A DNA stretch of 64,000 bases from Mucilaginibacter sp. PAMB04168 (GTDB taxonomy: Bacteria > Bacteroidota > Bacteroidia > Sphingobacteriales > Sphingobacteriaceae): assembly GCF_039634365.2 (NCBI RefSeq), contig NZ_CP155079.2, forward strand, positions 5,022,001-5,086,000, in the 5' to 3' direction. Shown one piece after another: positions 52,144-60,930 of the stretch. The notes beneath the pieces were generated by a model that saw only the letters and a program-made list of their open reading frames with translations, searched no databases and was not told the origin of the DNA. The position numbers and the translations under genes are program-made. The stretch's first letter is position 1; each line of letters opens with the position of its first letter.

Positions 52144-52644
52144 ATGAAAAAGCACGCTCTTTTAATGATATTTGGTGCATTGTTTGCCCAGCTATCTTTT
52201 GCCCAAACTACAGATACGGTAACTGTAAACTTTGTAAAAAACGCCGCCATGGGCAACACAATGGAAGTTAAAGCCGGCCAACTGGCTGCTAAAAAAGGTA
52301 AATCTGCCAGCGTTAAAGCCTACGGCTTGCGTATGATTAAAGACCACACACTGGCTAATGCAGAATTGAAAAAAATTGCCCTTAAAAAAGGCTATTCGAC
52401 TGCAGTGCCCGCTATGCCTGCCGATCCTATGTTAGCCAACACTACAGGCACTGAGTTTGACAAGAACTACATAACTATGATGGTAGCCGACCATAAGAAA
52501 ACAATAGCCTTGTTTGAGAGAGCATCAACCAACGCAAAGGACGCGGACGTAAAAGCGTTTGCGGTAAAAACGCTGCCTAAACTAAAGCAGCATTTGGCTT
52601 CTGTACAATCCATAGCAGCCAATATGAATTTATCTGTACAGTAA
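52144..52644 (+). CDS. DUF4142 secreted protein
   Basis: A 166-residue exported protein (signal peptide ending FAQ). Two ferritin-like helical pairs carry the DUF4142 pattern: NFVKNAAMGNTMEVKAGQLA, VKAYGLRMIKDHTLANAEL, DKNYITMMVADHKKTIALFE and KTLPKLKQHL. His residues in each half (KDHT, ADHK) are conserved in the family and suggest a ferritin-like metal or radical role that is unproven. It ends at the terminator at 52665. Confidence 0.9.
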   Translation: MKKHALLMIFGALFAQLSFAQTTDTVTVNFVKNAAMGNTMEVKAGQLAAKKGKSASVKAYGLRMIKDHTLANAELKKIALKKGYSTAVPAMPADPMLANTTGTEFDKNYITMMVADHKKTIALFERASTNAKDADVKAFAVKTLPKLKQHLASVQSIAANMNLSVQ

Positions 52645-52664
52645 TTTACAGTACACTTTATAAC

Positions 52665-52692
52665 AAAAGGAAACCAGCGCTAGTCTCCTTTT
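52665..52692 (+). terminator. Terminator after the DUF4142 gene
   Basis: AAAAGGAAACCAGC faces GCTAGTCTCCTTTT with two mismatches, then GTTGTTT. It shares CCAGCGCTAGTCTC with the terminator at 8292-8321. Confidence 0.65.
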
Positions 52693-52786
52693 GTTGTTTA
52701 TTTAACCACCAATAGCCACTTGTTTCATATTGATTAATATCCGATACTTGGCATACGAATTGTTCAGTTCCTGTTGAATAAAAGCC

Positions 52787-53158
52787 ATGTACAAAAAGAT
52801 ATTAGCCGTAGACGACGATAAGGAAACGTTGGAGATGCTGAGGGATTTACTGTTAAGATACGATTATAAAGTAGAAACCCTTTCCAAGGCCGAGAATATA
52901 TTTCAGGCAGTAGCGCGTTTTAAACCCGATTTGATTTTGCTGGATATTATGCTTGCCGGATTAGATGGAACCATAATTTGCTCAGCACTGAAATCAGCCC
53001 CCGAAACGAGGCATATACCTATTATTTTTATATCAGGAAATTACCAGGCTGCATCGCGTTTGTTAGAGAGCACGGAAGGCGCTCCTGATGATTTTGTGCT
53101 AAAGCCGTTTGATGTGCAGGCGCTCATTAATAAAATTCAGTTTCAGCTAGCTGCCTGA
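52787..53158 (+). CDS. Stand-alone response-regulator receiver protein
   Basis: A 123-residue CheY-like receiver domain: acidic Asp9-Asp11, phosphoacceptor Asp53 (LILLDIML), Ser83 (FISG) and Lys106 (VLKPFD). There is no output domain and no histidine kinase beside it, so it must work through protein contacts or as a phosphate relay with an unlinked kinase. Confidence 0.93.
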   Translation: MYKKILAVDDDKETLEMLRDLLLRYDYKVETLSKAENIFQAVARFKPDLILLDIMLAGLDGTIICSALKSAPETRHIPIIFISGNYQAASRLLESTEGAPDDFVLKPFDVQALINKIQFQLAA

Positions 53159-53200
53159 GGTATACACAGCAGTTTGTAAGCTTACAAATGCAACAAACCA

Positions 53201-53231
53201 CTTGAAATTCAAATAAAAGTATTTATATTTG
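53201..53231 (+). promoter_or_regulatory. Promoter of rimP-nusA-infB
   Basis: CTTG (53201-53204), exactly 19 nt, TATATTTG (53224-53231): a near-perfect Bacteroidota promoter. Transcription would start about 53237, immediately before the hairpin at 53241. Confidence 0.65.
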
Positions 53232-53240
53232 TGGAAAGAA

Positions 53241-53264
53241 AAGAGGGGACCTGTGTCCCCTCTT
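53241..53264 (+). terminator. Terminator-like hairpin in the rimP leader
   Basis: A perfect 10-bp stem AAGAGGGGAC/GTCCCCTCTT around CTGT, followed by TTTATTTAT. It lies between the promoter and rimP, so it could attenuate the operon or protect the 5' end; it could also end transcripts from the receiver gene. Confidence 0.7.
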
Positions 53265-53290
53265 TTTATTTATCAATCAAATTTTGGTAA

Positions 53291-53758
53291 ATGATGAATA
53301 TTGAAAAGCGGGTAACAGAACTGGTTGAAGAAAAGCTGGCCGAAAAGCCAGGCGTGTTTTTGGTAAGTGTAAAAATGCACAGCAACGGTAAGTTAATTAT
53401 CCTGATTGATGGCGATACCGGACTTGGCGTAGGCGATTGTGCCGATGTGAGCCGCCACGTAGGCTATCATCTGGAAGAGGAAAATGTAATAGCCGATGCT
53501 TATAACCTGGAGGTATCATCGCCGGGTATTGATACGCCTCTTACCCTGCCGCGGCAGTATGTAAAAAACGTTGGCCGCCAGGTAGCTATCAAAACTGCAG
53601 ATGGCGGCAAACGCGAAGGCAAGTTGCTGGCTTTAACGGCCGACAATGTAATTATTGAAGAAAAAGTAAAAGAACAAGGCAAAAAAGCCGTACTGGTAGA
53701 AAGTGCCATTCCGGTTGATAGTATAACAGAAACTAAAGTTTTAATATCGTTTAAATAA
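53291..53758 (+). CDS. rimP: Ribosome maturation factor RimP
   Basis: A 155-residue RimP: an N-terminal alpha/beta domain (VFLVSVKMHSNGKLIILIDGDTG, ADVSRHVGYHLEEE) with YNLEVSSPGIDTPLTLPRQY, then a C-terminal SH3-like domain (VAIKTADGGKREGKLLALTAD). It assists 30S assembly. It is first in the conserved rimP-nusA-infB operon, 1 nt before nusA. ATG 53294 is an equally possible start. Confidence 0.95.
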   Translation: MMNIEKRVTELVEEKLAEKPGVFLVSVKMHSNGKLIILIDGDTGLGVGDCADVSRHVGYHLEEENVIADAYNLEVSSPGIDTPLTLPRQYVKNVGRQVAIKTADGGKREGKLLALTADNVIIEEKVKEQGKKAVLVESAIPVDSITETKVLISFK

Positions 53759-53759
53759 G

Positions 53760-54995
53760 ATGAGCAATATTAATTTGATCGACTCCTTTCAGGAGTTTAA
53801 GGATTTTAAAAACATTGACCGCCCAACCATGATGAGTGTGTTGGAAGATGTATTTCGCAGCATGATCCGTAAAAAATACGGCAATGACGAAAACTGCGAC
53901 GTAATCGTTAACACCGACAATGGTGACTTGGAGATATGGCGTACCCGTACCGTAATGGAAGACGGATTTTCGGAAGATGACGACCTGGAAATTGAATTAG
54001 CCGAAGCACACAAACATGACCCAGATTTGGAAGTTGGTGACGAGTTTGTTGAACAGATTACGTTAGAAAGTTTTGGCCGCCGCGCTATTTTAGCTGCACG
54101 TCAAACACTGGTATCCAAAATTCTGGAGCTCGAGAAAGACGAGATCTTTAAAAAATATAAAGACCGTGTAGGTGAGCTAATTTCTGGTGAGGTATACCAG
54201 GTTTGGAAAAAAGAAACGCTGGTACTGGATGATGAAGGCAATGAGCTTTTGTTACCAAAAAGCGAACAGATTCCGGCAGATTACTTCAAAAAAGGCGACA
54301 GTGTAAAAGCGGTGGTACACAAGGTTGACATGATGAACAGTAATCCTAAAATCATCATTTCGCGTACCGCACCAGAATTTTTACAGCGTTTGTTTGAACT
54401 GGAAGTGCCCGAAATTTTCGACGGATTGATCACCATTAAGAAAATTGTTCGCGAACCGGGCGAGCGTGCTAAGGTAGCCGTTGAGTCATACGATGACCGT
54501 ATTGATCCGGTAGGCGCCTGTGTGGGTATGAAAGGTTCACGTATTCACGGTATCGTTCGTGAATTAAAAAATGAAAATATAGACGTTATAAACTACACCA
54601 ATAACGTCCAGCTGTACATTCAGCGTGCATTATCACCGGCAAAAATCACCACCATTAAGTTGGATGAGGAGCGTAAAACAGCCGCTGTTTATTTAAAACC
54701 CGATCAGGTATCACTGGCTATTGGCCGTGGCGGCCACAACATTAAACTGGCCGGCAAATTAACCGGTTACGAGGTTGATGTTTACAGGGAGGCCGATGAG
54801 CACGAGGAAGATGTGGACATCGAAGAATTCTCGGATGAGATAGATGGCTGGATTATTGATGAGTTTAAACGCGTTGGTTTAGATACAGCAAAATCAATAT
54901 TAAGTCTGAGCCTTGGTGAGTTGGTTAAACGTACTGACCTTGAAGAAGAAACGATAAAAGAAGTTTTATCAATTCTGCAGGCTGAGTTTGAATAA
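53760..54995 (+). CDS. nusA: Transcription termination/antitermination factor NusA
   Basis: A 411-residue NusA. The N-terminal RNA-polymerase-binding domain (VLEDVFRSMIRKKYG) is followed by S1 (about 130-200, ISGEVYQVWKK), KH1 (RIDPVGACVGMKGSRIHGIVREL) and KH2 (LAIGRGGHNIKLAGKLTGYEVDV). A short acidic C-terminal helical tail replaces the two acidic repeats of E. coli NusA. It pauses or terminates RNA polymerase at hairpins and might act on its own operon leader. Confidence 0.96.
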   Translation: MSNINLIDSFQEFKDFKNIDRPTMMSVLEDVFRSMIRKKYGNDENCDVIVNTDNGDLEIWRTRTVMEDGFSEDDDLEIELAEAHKHDPDLEVGDEFVEQITLESFGRRAILAARQTLVSKILELEKDEIFKKYKDRVGELISGEVYQVWKKETLVLDDEGNELLLPKSEQIPADYFKKGDSVKAVVHKVDMMNSNPKIIISRTAPEFLQRLFELEVPEIFDGLITIKKIVREPGERAKVAVESYDDRIDPVGACVGMKGSRIHGIVRELKNENIDVINYTNNVQLYIQRALSPAKITTIKLDEERKTAAVYLKPDQVSLAIGRGGHNIKLAGKLTGYEVDVYREADEHEEDVDIEEFSDEIDGWIIDEFKRVGLDTAKSILSLSLGELVKRTDLEEETIKEVLSILQAEFE

Positions 54996-55021
54996 GCTGA
55001 ATATATGCCAATAAAAAATCG

Positions 55022-55029
55022 TAAATTTG
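55022..55029 (+). promoter_or_regulatory. Possible internal -7 element before infB
   Basis: TAAATTTG in the 63-nt nusA-infB spacer matches TAnnTTTG, but no -33 element stands at proper spacing. Confidence 0.3.
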
Positions 55030-55058
55030 CATATAATAAGCAGAGAAAGAATTAATAA

Positions 55059-58000
55059 ATGTCAGAAGACAAAGGTATAAAGTTAATTAAAGCAGTAAAA
55101 GAGCTGAACATTGGTATGGGTACCATTGTAGACTTTTTAAACTCGAAAGGTTATAAAGTTGACAAAAACCCTAACGCAGTGCTTAACAGCGACATGTACA
55201 GCAGTCTGGTAAAGCAGTTTGCTGCTGATAAAAGCATTAAGGAAGAAGCTAAGCAGATCAACATAGGCAAAATACGCCGTGATGAGCCTGGCTTTGTTCC
55301 CGACAAGCCGGCCGAGACACGTGCTAAGGATTTTGAGCAGGAGGAAATCCTGATCAAAAACGCGGGCACATTTGCGCAATCGCCCAATCGGCCTAAAGAG
55401 GCTGAAAAGCCACAAGAGCGGCCAGACGGTTCGTTACCGGGCGTAAAGGTTGTAGGTAAAATTGACCTGAACAACCTGAACAAACCAGCTCCGAAACCCG
55501 AAGCCAAGCCAGAGCCTGCTCCCGAGCCGGTTAAACAAGAGCCAGTGGCTCCTGCACCTGTTGCTCCGGTAGAACAAGCACCGGCGGCACCTGTAGCCAA
55601 GCCAGAGCCTGCTCCCGAGCCGGTTAAGCAAGAGCCAGTGGCTCCTGCACCTGCTGCTCCGGTAGTACAAGCACCGGCGGCACCTGTGGCCAAGCCAGAG
55701 CCTGCTCCCGAGCCGGTTAAGCAAGAGCCGGTGGCTCCTGCACCTGCTGCTCCGGTAGTACAAGCACCGGCAGCACCTGTAACGCCACCAGTTACAGCCA
55801 CAAAACCAGAAGCTGAAGTAGCCCCGGAAAACCAGGTAATTCGTGCGAAAGCAGAACGCCTTACCGGCCCGAATGTAATTGGTAAAATACAACTACCGGT
55901 TGACAATAACCGCCGTGGAAACGGACCTGCAGGTTCATCAAACCCTAACTCTGCAGAGAACAAGCGCAAACGCAAGCGTAAGGAAAACGGACCAGGCCAG
56001 GGCCAGGGACCTCAACAAGGTCAGCAACCCGGTGGTCAGCAAGGACAAGGCGGCGGCCAGCAGGGTGGCAACCAGCAAGGCGGTGGTAATCGTCAGGGTG
56101 GTTTCCAACAAGGCGGTGGCAATCGTCCGGGTTTTGGTGGTAACCGTCCGGGTGGCGGCTTCCAGCAAGGCGGCAATCGTCCGGGTTTTGGTAACCGAAA
56201 TGCTCCGGCACCAGGTACACCTAAAGAAGAGCCAACAGAAAAAGAAATACAAGACCAGATTAAAGCTACGCTTGCCCGCTTAAGCGGCGCAGGTAAATCA
56301 GGTAAATTTGCACAACGTGCTAAATTCCGTCGTCAGAAACGGGATGATGTAGCTGCATCAGCAGAAGAAGCAGCATTAGAACAGGAACTGCAATCTAAGG
56401 TACTTAAAGTTACCGAGTTTGTTACCGCTAATGAGCTGGCCTCCTTAATGGACGTTTCTGTAACGCAAATTATCTCAACATGTATGAGCCTGGGCATGTT
56501 CGTATCCATCAACCAACGTTTGGATGCGGAAACCCTGAGCATTGTGGCCGACGAGTTTGGCTATCAGATTGAGTTTGTTAAGCCTGATGAGGAAGAGATA
56601 AACCTGGAGGAAGAAGATGCTCCGGAAACACTGATCCCTCGTGCACCTATCGTAACCATCATGGGTCACGTCGATCACGGTAAAACTTCATTGCTCGACT
56701 TTATACGTAAAACCAACGTTATTGGCGGCGAGGCTGGTGGTATAACCCAGCACATCGGTGCCTACGAAGTAACACTGGAAGACAAACGTAAAATTACTTT
56801 CCTGGATACACCTGGTCACGAAGCGTTTACGGCTATGCGTGCACGTGGTGCCCAGGTAACAGATATTGTTATCATTGTTATTGCTGCTGACGATAGCGTG
56901 ATGCCGCAAACCCGCGAGGCCATTAACCACGCGCAGGCTGCAGGTGCTCCTATTATATTTGCATTCAATAAAATTGATAAACCAGGCGCCAATGCCGACA
57001 AAGTGCGCGAGCAGTTAGCTGCCATGAACATTTTAGTTGAAGATTGGGGCGGTAAATACCAATCGCAGGAAATTTCAGCCAAATCTGGCTTAAATGTAGG
57101 CCTGCTTTTGGAAAAAGTGCTGTTAGAGGCTGAGTTAATGGAACTGAAAGCCAATCCTAATAAACGCGCTGTAGGTACTGTAATTGAAGCAGCCTTAGAT
57201 AAGGGCCGTGGTATTGTTACTACAGTACTGGTACAAGCTGGTACCTTACGTGTAGGCGATCCAATATTAGCCGGTAGCTATAGCGGCCGTGTTAAGGCAT
57301 TAACTAATGAGCGTGGTATGCGTGTAAGCGAGGCAGGCCCATCAACACCAGTACAGGTGCTGGGTATGCAGGGAGCGCCAACTGCAGGTGATAAGTTTAA
57401 CGCACTTGAAAGTGAGGTTGAAGCCCGTGATATTGCCAACAAACGTTTACAATTACAACGCGAGCAGGGCTTACGTACACAGAAACACATTACCCTTGAT
57501 GAAATTGGCCGTCGTTTAGCGATAGGTAACTTCAAGGAGCTGAACATTATTGTGAAAGGTGACGTGGACGGTTCTATCGAGGCATTATCCGACTCGTTAC
57601 TGAAATTGTCTACAGACCAGATACAGGTTAACATTATATCAAAAGCAGTAGGTCAGATCTCCGAATCAGATGTATTGCTTGCAACTGCTTCTGATGCAAT
57701 TATCATTGGTTTCCAGGTACGCCCATCGGGCAGTGCACGTAAACTGGCCGAGCAGGAGCAAATAGATATACGCCTGTACTCTATTATTTATGACGCCATC
57801 AACGAAATTAAAACAGCGATGGAAGGCATGCTGGCACCAACCTTTGAAGAAAAGATTGTGGCTAACGTTGAAATACGCGAAACCTTCAAGATCAGTAAGG
57901 TGGGTACCATTGCAGGTTGTATGGTATTAGATGGTAAAATTACCCGTAACAGTAAAATACGTATCATCCGCGAGGGTGTGGTAATTTACACCGGCGAGCT

Positions 58001-58148
58001 AGCTTCACTTAAACGTTATAAAGACGATGTGAAAGAAGTAAACACCGGTTACGAGTGTGGTTTGAACATTCAAAACTTTAACAACATTGAAGTAGGTGAC
58101 ATTGTAGAAGCTTACGAGAATGTAGAAGTAAAGCGTAAGCTGGCATAA
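55059..58148 (+). CDS. infB: Translation initiation factor IF-2
   Basis: A 1029-residue IF-2. The N-terminal IF2_N helix is followed by a long disordered region: three 31-residue Pro/Ala/Glu repeats (residues 149-241) and a Gln/Gly/Asn-rich segment (about 310-385). The conserved core starts near residue 400. The GTPase domain has G1 GHVDHGKTS, switch II DTPGHEAF and NKID. The C2 domain binds initiator tRNA. It brings fMet-tRNA to the 30S subunit. Last gene of rimP-nusA-infB, ended by a strong terminator. Confidence 0.98.
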   Translation: MSEDKGIKLIKAVKELNIGMGTIVDFLNSKGYKVDKNPNAVLNSDMYSSLVKQFAADKSIKEEAKQINIGKIRRDEPGFVPDKPAETRAKDFEQEEILIKNAGTFAQSPNRPKEAEKPQERPDGSLPGVKVVGKIDLNNLNKPAPKPEAKPEPAPEPVKQEPVAPAPVAPVEQAPAAPVAKPEPAPEPVKQEPVAPAPAAPVVQAPAAPVAKPEPAPEPVKQEPVAPAPAAPVVQAPAAPVTPPVTATKPEAEVAPENQVIRAKAERLTGPNVIGKIQLPVDNNRRGNGPAGSSNPNSAENKRKRKRKENGPGQGQGPQQGQQPGGQQGQGGGQQGGNQQGGGNRQGGFQQGGGNRPGFGGNRPGGGFQQGGNRPGFGNRNAPAPGTPKEEPTEKEIQDQIKATLARLSGAGKSGKFAQRAKFRRQKRDDVAASAEEAALEQELQSKVLKVTEFVTANELASLMDVSVTQIISTCMSLGMFVSINQRLDAETLSIVADEFGYQIEFVKPDEEEINLEEEDAPETLIPRAPIVTIMGHVDHGKTSLLDFIRKTNVIGGEAGGITQHIGAYEVTLEDKRKITFLDTPGHEAFTAMRARGAQVTDIVIIVIAADDSVMPQTREAINHAQAAGAPIIFAFNKIDKPGANADKVREQLAAMNILVEDWGGKYQSQEISAKSGLNVGLLLEKVLLEAELMELKANPNKRAVGTVIEAALDKGRGIVTTVLVQAGTLRVGDPILAGSYSGRVKALTNERGMRVSEAGPSTPVQVLGMQGAPTAGDKFNALESEVEARDIANKRLQLQREQGLRTQKHITLDEIGRRLAIGNFKELNIIVKGDVDGSIEALSDSLLKLSTDQIQVNIISKAVGQISESDVLLATASDAIIIGFQVRPSGSARKLAEQEQIDIRLYSIIYDAINEIKTAMEGMLAPTFEEKIVANVEIRETFKISKVGTIAGCMVLDGKITRNSKIRIIREGVVIYTGELASLKRYKDDVKEVNTGYECGLNIQNFNNIEVGDIVEAYENVEVKRKLA
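55503..55781 (+). repeat. Three 93-bp tandem repeats inside infB
   Basis: Units begin at 55503, 55596 and 55689, each with GCCAAGCCAGAGCCTGCTCC. They encode 31-residue Pro/Ala/Val/Glu units in frame. The second and third copies are closer to each other than to the first, which suggests a recent duplication. Confidence 0.9.
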
Positions 58149-58167
58149 GCTTTCGGAAATATGAATA

Positions 58168-58203
58168 AAGAAGGCCGACGTATATAAATACGTCGGCCTT
58201 CTT
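58168..58203 (+). terminator. Intrinsic terminator of rimP-nusA-infB
   Basis: A perfect 15-bp stem (AAGAAGGCCGACGTA and complement, loop TATAAA) followed by GTTTT, 19 nt after infB. Confidence 0.9.
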
Positions 58204-58253
58204 GTTTTAGGCAAAGTTGTAATTCCTAAAACAATATTATTCGATATAAAGCA

Positions 58254-58709
58254 CTATTGAGAATGAGCAACGCTTTGATCGCCTTCTTTAGTATGCTCTA
58301 CAGATATGATCCCATCGCCTTCAATCAGGAAGCAGATGAGGCCTACCAGCACCGTGCACGAAAGCCAGAACTCCGCGTAAGGCTTAAATATATTATGGCT
58401 AAGGTTAACAAAAAATACTGCTACAAGCAACACTGGTAAGTTTAATAAACATGATGTGCGAGTGTGCGAACCTAAAACAATAAACAGGCCGCCTATCACG
58501 TGCAGTACAATGATGATGTGCGCTACAATACTTAATGAAACCGCCGTGACCAGCCTGCTCTGCGTCATTAAGGCTGTAAAAGCGCTTAAATTTAAGGCAA
58601 AAGATACACCTTTCCAGATCAATATCATGCCTAATACAATGCGGAAGTAATCTAACCATTTGGGGTGATGGCGATCGCCCCAGAGTTTAACTTGGGATAG
58701 CAGTTCCAT
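58254..58709 (-). CDS. DoxX-family membrane protein
   Basis: A 151-residue protein with four hydrophobic helices (about residues 20-40, 54-80, 87-105 and 112-132). The pattern YFRIVLGMILIWKGVSFAL, HVIGGLFIVLGSHTR and FKPYAEFWLS fits the DoxX/DoxD-like superfamily, often tied to quinone or thiol redox in the membrane. ATG 58709 is chosen over the 11-codon longer reading. It is third after the ATP-grasp and LLM genes; its upstream spacer carries the shared 13-nt motif. Confidence 0.8.
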   Translation of the reverse strand: MELLSQVKLWGDRHHPKWLDYFRIVLGMILIWKGVSFALNLSAFTALMTQSRLVTAVSLSIVAHIIIVLHVIGGLFIVLGSHTRTSCLLNLPVLLVAVFFVNLSHNIFKPYAEFWLSCTVLVGLICFLIEGDGIISVEHTKEGDQSVAHSQ

Positions 58710-58731
58710 AATGTTTAAAATTGGTATACTA

Positions 58732-58744
58732 TTACAACGCACAA
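58732..58744 (-). repeat. Copy of the 13-nt motif TTGTGCGTTGTAA
   Basis: On the reverse strand, 23 nt before the DoxX ATG. Two more copies form the inverted repeat at 59862-59929. Confidence 0.6.
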
Positions 58745-58771
58745 AGCCCGTAAAATGTTATTTTACAGGCT
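58745..58771 (-). terminator. Hairpin after the LLM gene
   Basis: AGCCCGTAAAAT and ATTTTACAGGCT pair with one mismatch over GTT. The reverse-strand T run is weak (GGCTTTGTG), so termination may be partial. Confidence 0.45.
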
Positions 58772-58807
58772 AATGTTTAGATGCTGAGTAACTATATTGT
58801 AAGCCTA

Positions 58808-59836
58808 TTAATTAACCTTAGCGGCTATAATATTGTCGGCAAAGCGCTCCATCTCTTCGAGCTGAGGGCTGCATTGTAAAAGAAAGAAATCGACGCCAAC
58901 CTTTTCAAACTCGGCTATACGATCCTGAACCTGCCAGGGTGTACCGGTAAGGCCCGAGCGCAAGCCCCGGTTTGAGACCGAATAATCATGCAATGAAACG
59001 CGTTGCTCCAGTTGAGTACCCGACAGCCACTGCTGGTAATTTTTGTACCCTGATGAACCTTCCTGCACGTTTGTAATGCGTTCCAGTTCTTGTTTAACTT
59101 CCTGCTCATTATTGCGGATGATGCTGTACGCGGCCACGCCATAAAGCATAGGCGGCAAACCCTTCTTTTCGCGACGTTCGCGCATGTCAGCTATCCGGCG
59201 ACCTATCAGCTCGGGTGAATCGCCGTGCATCACGTACCCATCGCAGGTAGAAGATATCAGATCTTTAGCCGCGTCAGATTCGCCGCCGGCATATATTTTA
59301 GGCCGGGGTGTTGATACCGGCTTAGGTTGCAAGATATTGTCTTTTACCTGGTAGTATTTACCCTCAAAGCTGTAGTTGTCGCGGTTCCAAACGCTGTCTA
59401 CCACGTTCAACCACTCCGCCGTGCGGGCATAACGGTCATCATGCTGTTCAAATTGGATTCCGTACTTTTCGGCCTCATCTTTCCACCATGATGATACCAC
59501 ATTTAATGATATACGTCCGTTACTGATGTGATCTATATTAGCTGCTTGCTTGGCTAACTGGGCAGGGTTATGAAACGTTGGCCTTACAGCCACCATCAGT
59601 TCCTGTTTATGCGTAACAGCGGCCAGTGCCGCGGCAGTAGACCAGGCATCTAACGAAGGTGCCTGCTCTCCCTTAATATCATTCAGGTAAAGTTCGGCTA
59701 TCAGGGCCAGATCAAAACCAATTTCTTCACTGCGCATGGCCAGCTTCTTTACATAATCCCACGTAGGGGTCATGTTCTCGTCTTCTACATTGCGCAGCCA
59801 CCCGCCAAACACGGGTAACCAATATCCGTAATTCAT
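58808..59836 (-). CDS. LLM-class flavin-dependent monooxygenase (SsuD/RutA-like)
   Basis: A 342-residue bacterial luciferase-like TIM-barrel enzyme. MNYGYWLPVFGGWLR, EEIGFDLALIAELYL, VAVRPTFHNPAQLAKQAANID, SNGRISLNVVSSWWKDEAEKYG and KIYAGGESDAAKDL match the SsuD group that uses FMNH2 and O2 to oxidise organosulfur or N-heterocyclic compounds. No flavin reductase or sulfonate transporter lies nearby, so the substrate is open. It lies between an ATP-grasp gene and a DoxX gene on the same strand. Confidence 0.88.
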   Translation of the reverse strand: MNYGYWLPVFGGWLRNVEDENMTPTWDYVKKLAMRSEEIGFDLALIAELYLNDIKGEQAPSLDAWSTAAALAAVTHKQELMVAVRPTFHNPAQLAKQAANIDHISNGRISLNVVSSWWKDEAEKYGIQFEQHDDRYARTAEWLNVVDSVWNRDNYSFEGKYYQVKDNILQPKPVSTPRPKIYAGGESDAAKDLISSTCDGYVMHGDSPELIGRRIADMRERREKKGLPPMLYGVAAYSIIRNNEQEVKQELERITNVQEGSSGYKNYQQWLSGTQLEQRVSLHDYSVSNRGLRSGLTGTPWQVQDRIAEFEKVGVDFFLLQCSPQLEEMERFADNIIAAKVN

Positions 59837-59861
59837 TATTGAGTTGTATGTTATATTGTAG

Positions 59862-59929
59862 GTTGTGCGTTGTAAGTTGCAGACAATTCATTTTGGGTAT
59901 TACCTCAAAATATACTTACAACGCACAAC
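59862..59929. repeat. 16-bp perfect inverted repeat between ATP-grasp and LLM genes
   Basis: GTTGTGCGTTGTAAGT (59862-59877) and its reverse complement (59914-59929) flank a 36-nt loop. No T run follows on either strand. Each arm contains the 13-nt TTGTGCGTTGTAA that recurs at 58732-58744. Confidence 0.75.
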
Positions 59930-59934
59930 TTATC

Positions 59935-60909
59935 TTAGACCACCGCTACATCTTCAGCTTTTTTAACTGCTTCCTGCTCCAAGTATTCCACCAGGCGCTC
60001 GTGCGGGTTAAAGCCAATCACGTTAACGGCATCGGCCACAAAGTTTGATAGGGCGTTTACATCGTAATACAGCACCTCACCGTCGCGGTCGTCAATGATA
60101 TATTCAATGCCACCTACATCAATACCGCTTTGCTGTACCAGTGTCTCAATGTTTTTAACTACATCAGCAGGCGGTGTATAGGCTTCTACTTTAAGTCCAT
60201 TTTTAGGTGCATCAAGCGCACAGGCATTACGAACTAAATCCTGCCCCGTAGTTGTCTGGCATATATCGGCCGGGCACAGGTTAAAACTTTCGCCGGTGGT
60301 GTATACTTTAATGCCGTATAAAAATTTGCCGCCCAAAGTTTCTACACGCGTAATGTAACCGCCACGGGCCGGAATAAATTCCTGCACCAAAGCAGTATGG
60401 TCAATCCCTAAATCAATTTGATTGTTTTGAATAGCCTCACGCACTTCGTCCATCGAATTAAATTTCTCGATACCAGCGCCACTTCCACCAATATTGGCTT
60501 TCACCACTATAGGGAAGCGCAGGCCTTCGGTAGCAGCCTCAATTTGCGAAGGATGATTAATGACCCTTGATTTTGGGTATTTGATACCCAGTTGTTCCAT
60601 CAGCATTAATTGTAATGCCTTTGATGTTTCGTACACAAAAGCGCGGTACCCGTTAATAACCCGTATGCCATGATGCTCCAGGTGTTTCAGGTAGTTTAGT
60701 GTATAAAAAGTACCCTGCACGCCACCACGCAAATAAGCCGACGGACTCATGCGGTTAAAGAACAGCGACATTTGTGGCGTCTTCTCTTCTATGGCATAAA
60801 AATGCTGGGTCGGATTTACAGTTTCGTAAGGAATACCTTTCTTCTCAAGCTCGGTAAATAGTGGTTTAAACCAATCCGGGTGCTCATGCGATATAATAAA
60901 TGGTAACAT
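59935..60909 (-). CDS. RimK-like ATP-grasp ligase
   Basis: A 324-residue ATP-grasp protein. An N-terminal domain (SHEHPDWFKPLFTELEKKG, FFNRMSPSAYLRG) precedes the ATP-grasp fold: FPIVVKANIGGSGAGIEKF (P-loop-like glycine segment with Lys), ALVQEFIPARGGYITRVETLGG, and the metal site GIEYIIDDRDGEVLYYDVNALSNF. It should join a carboxylate to an amine or thiol with ATP; the substrate is unknown. It stands first before the LLM oxidoreductase and DoxX genes. Confidence 0.85.
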   Translation of the reverse strand: MLPFIISHEHPDWFKPLFTELEKKGIPYETVNPTQHFYAIEEKTPQMSLFFNRMSPSAYLRGGVQGTFYTLNYLKHLEHHGIRVINGYRAFVYETSKALQLMLMEQLGIKYPKSRVINHPSQIEAATEGLRFPIVVKANIGGSGAGIEKFNSMDEVREAIQNNQIDLGIDHTALVQEFIPARGGYITRVETLGGKFLYGIKVYTTGESFNLCPADICQTTTGQDLVRNACALDAPKNGLKVEAYTPPADVVKNIETLVQQSGIDVGGIEYIIDDRDGEVLYYDVNALSNFVADAVNVIGFNPHERLVEYLEQEAVKKAEDVAVV

Positions 60910-60930
60910 AATTAGTCAGTTGCTTAAAAT

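Noticed and set aside
55503..55781. Regular repeats that could suggest a CRISPR array
   Set aside because: The 93-bp units are contiguous and in frame inside infB, with no spacers.
55151..55975. Long reverse-strand frame (274 codons) opposite infB
   Set aside because: It mirrors the Pro/Ala repeat region of infB, has repetitive low-complexity translation and no domain; a shadow of the coding strand.
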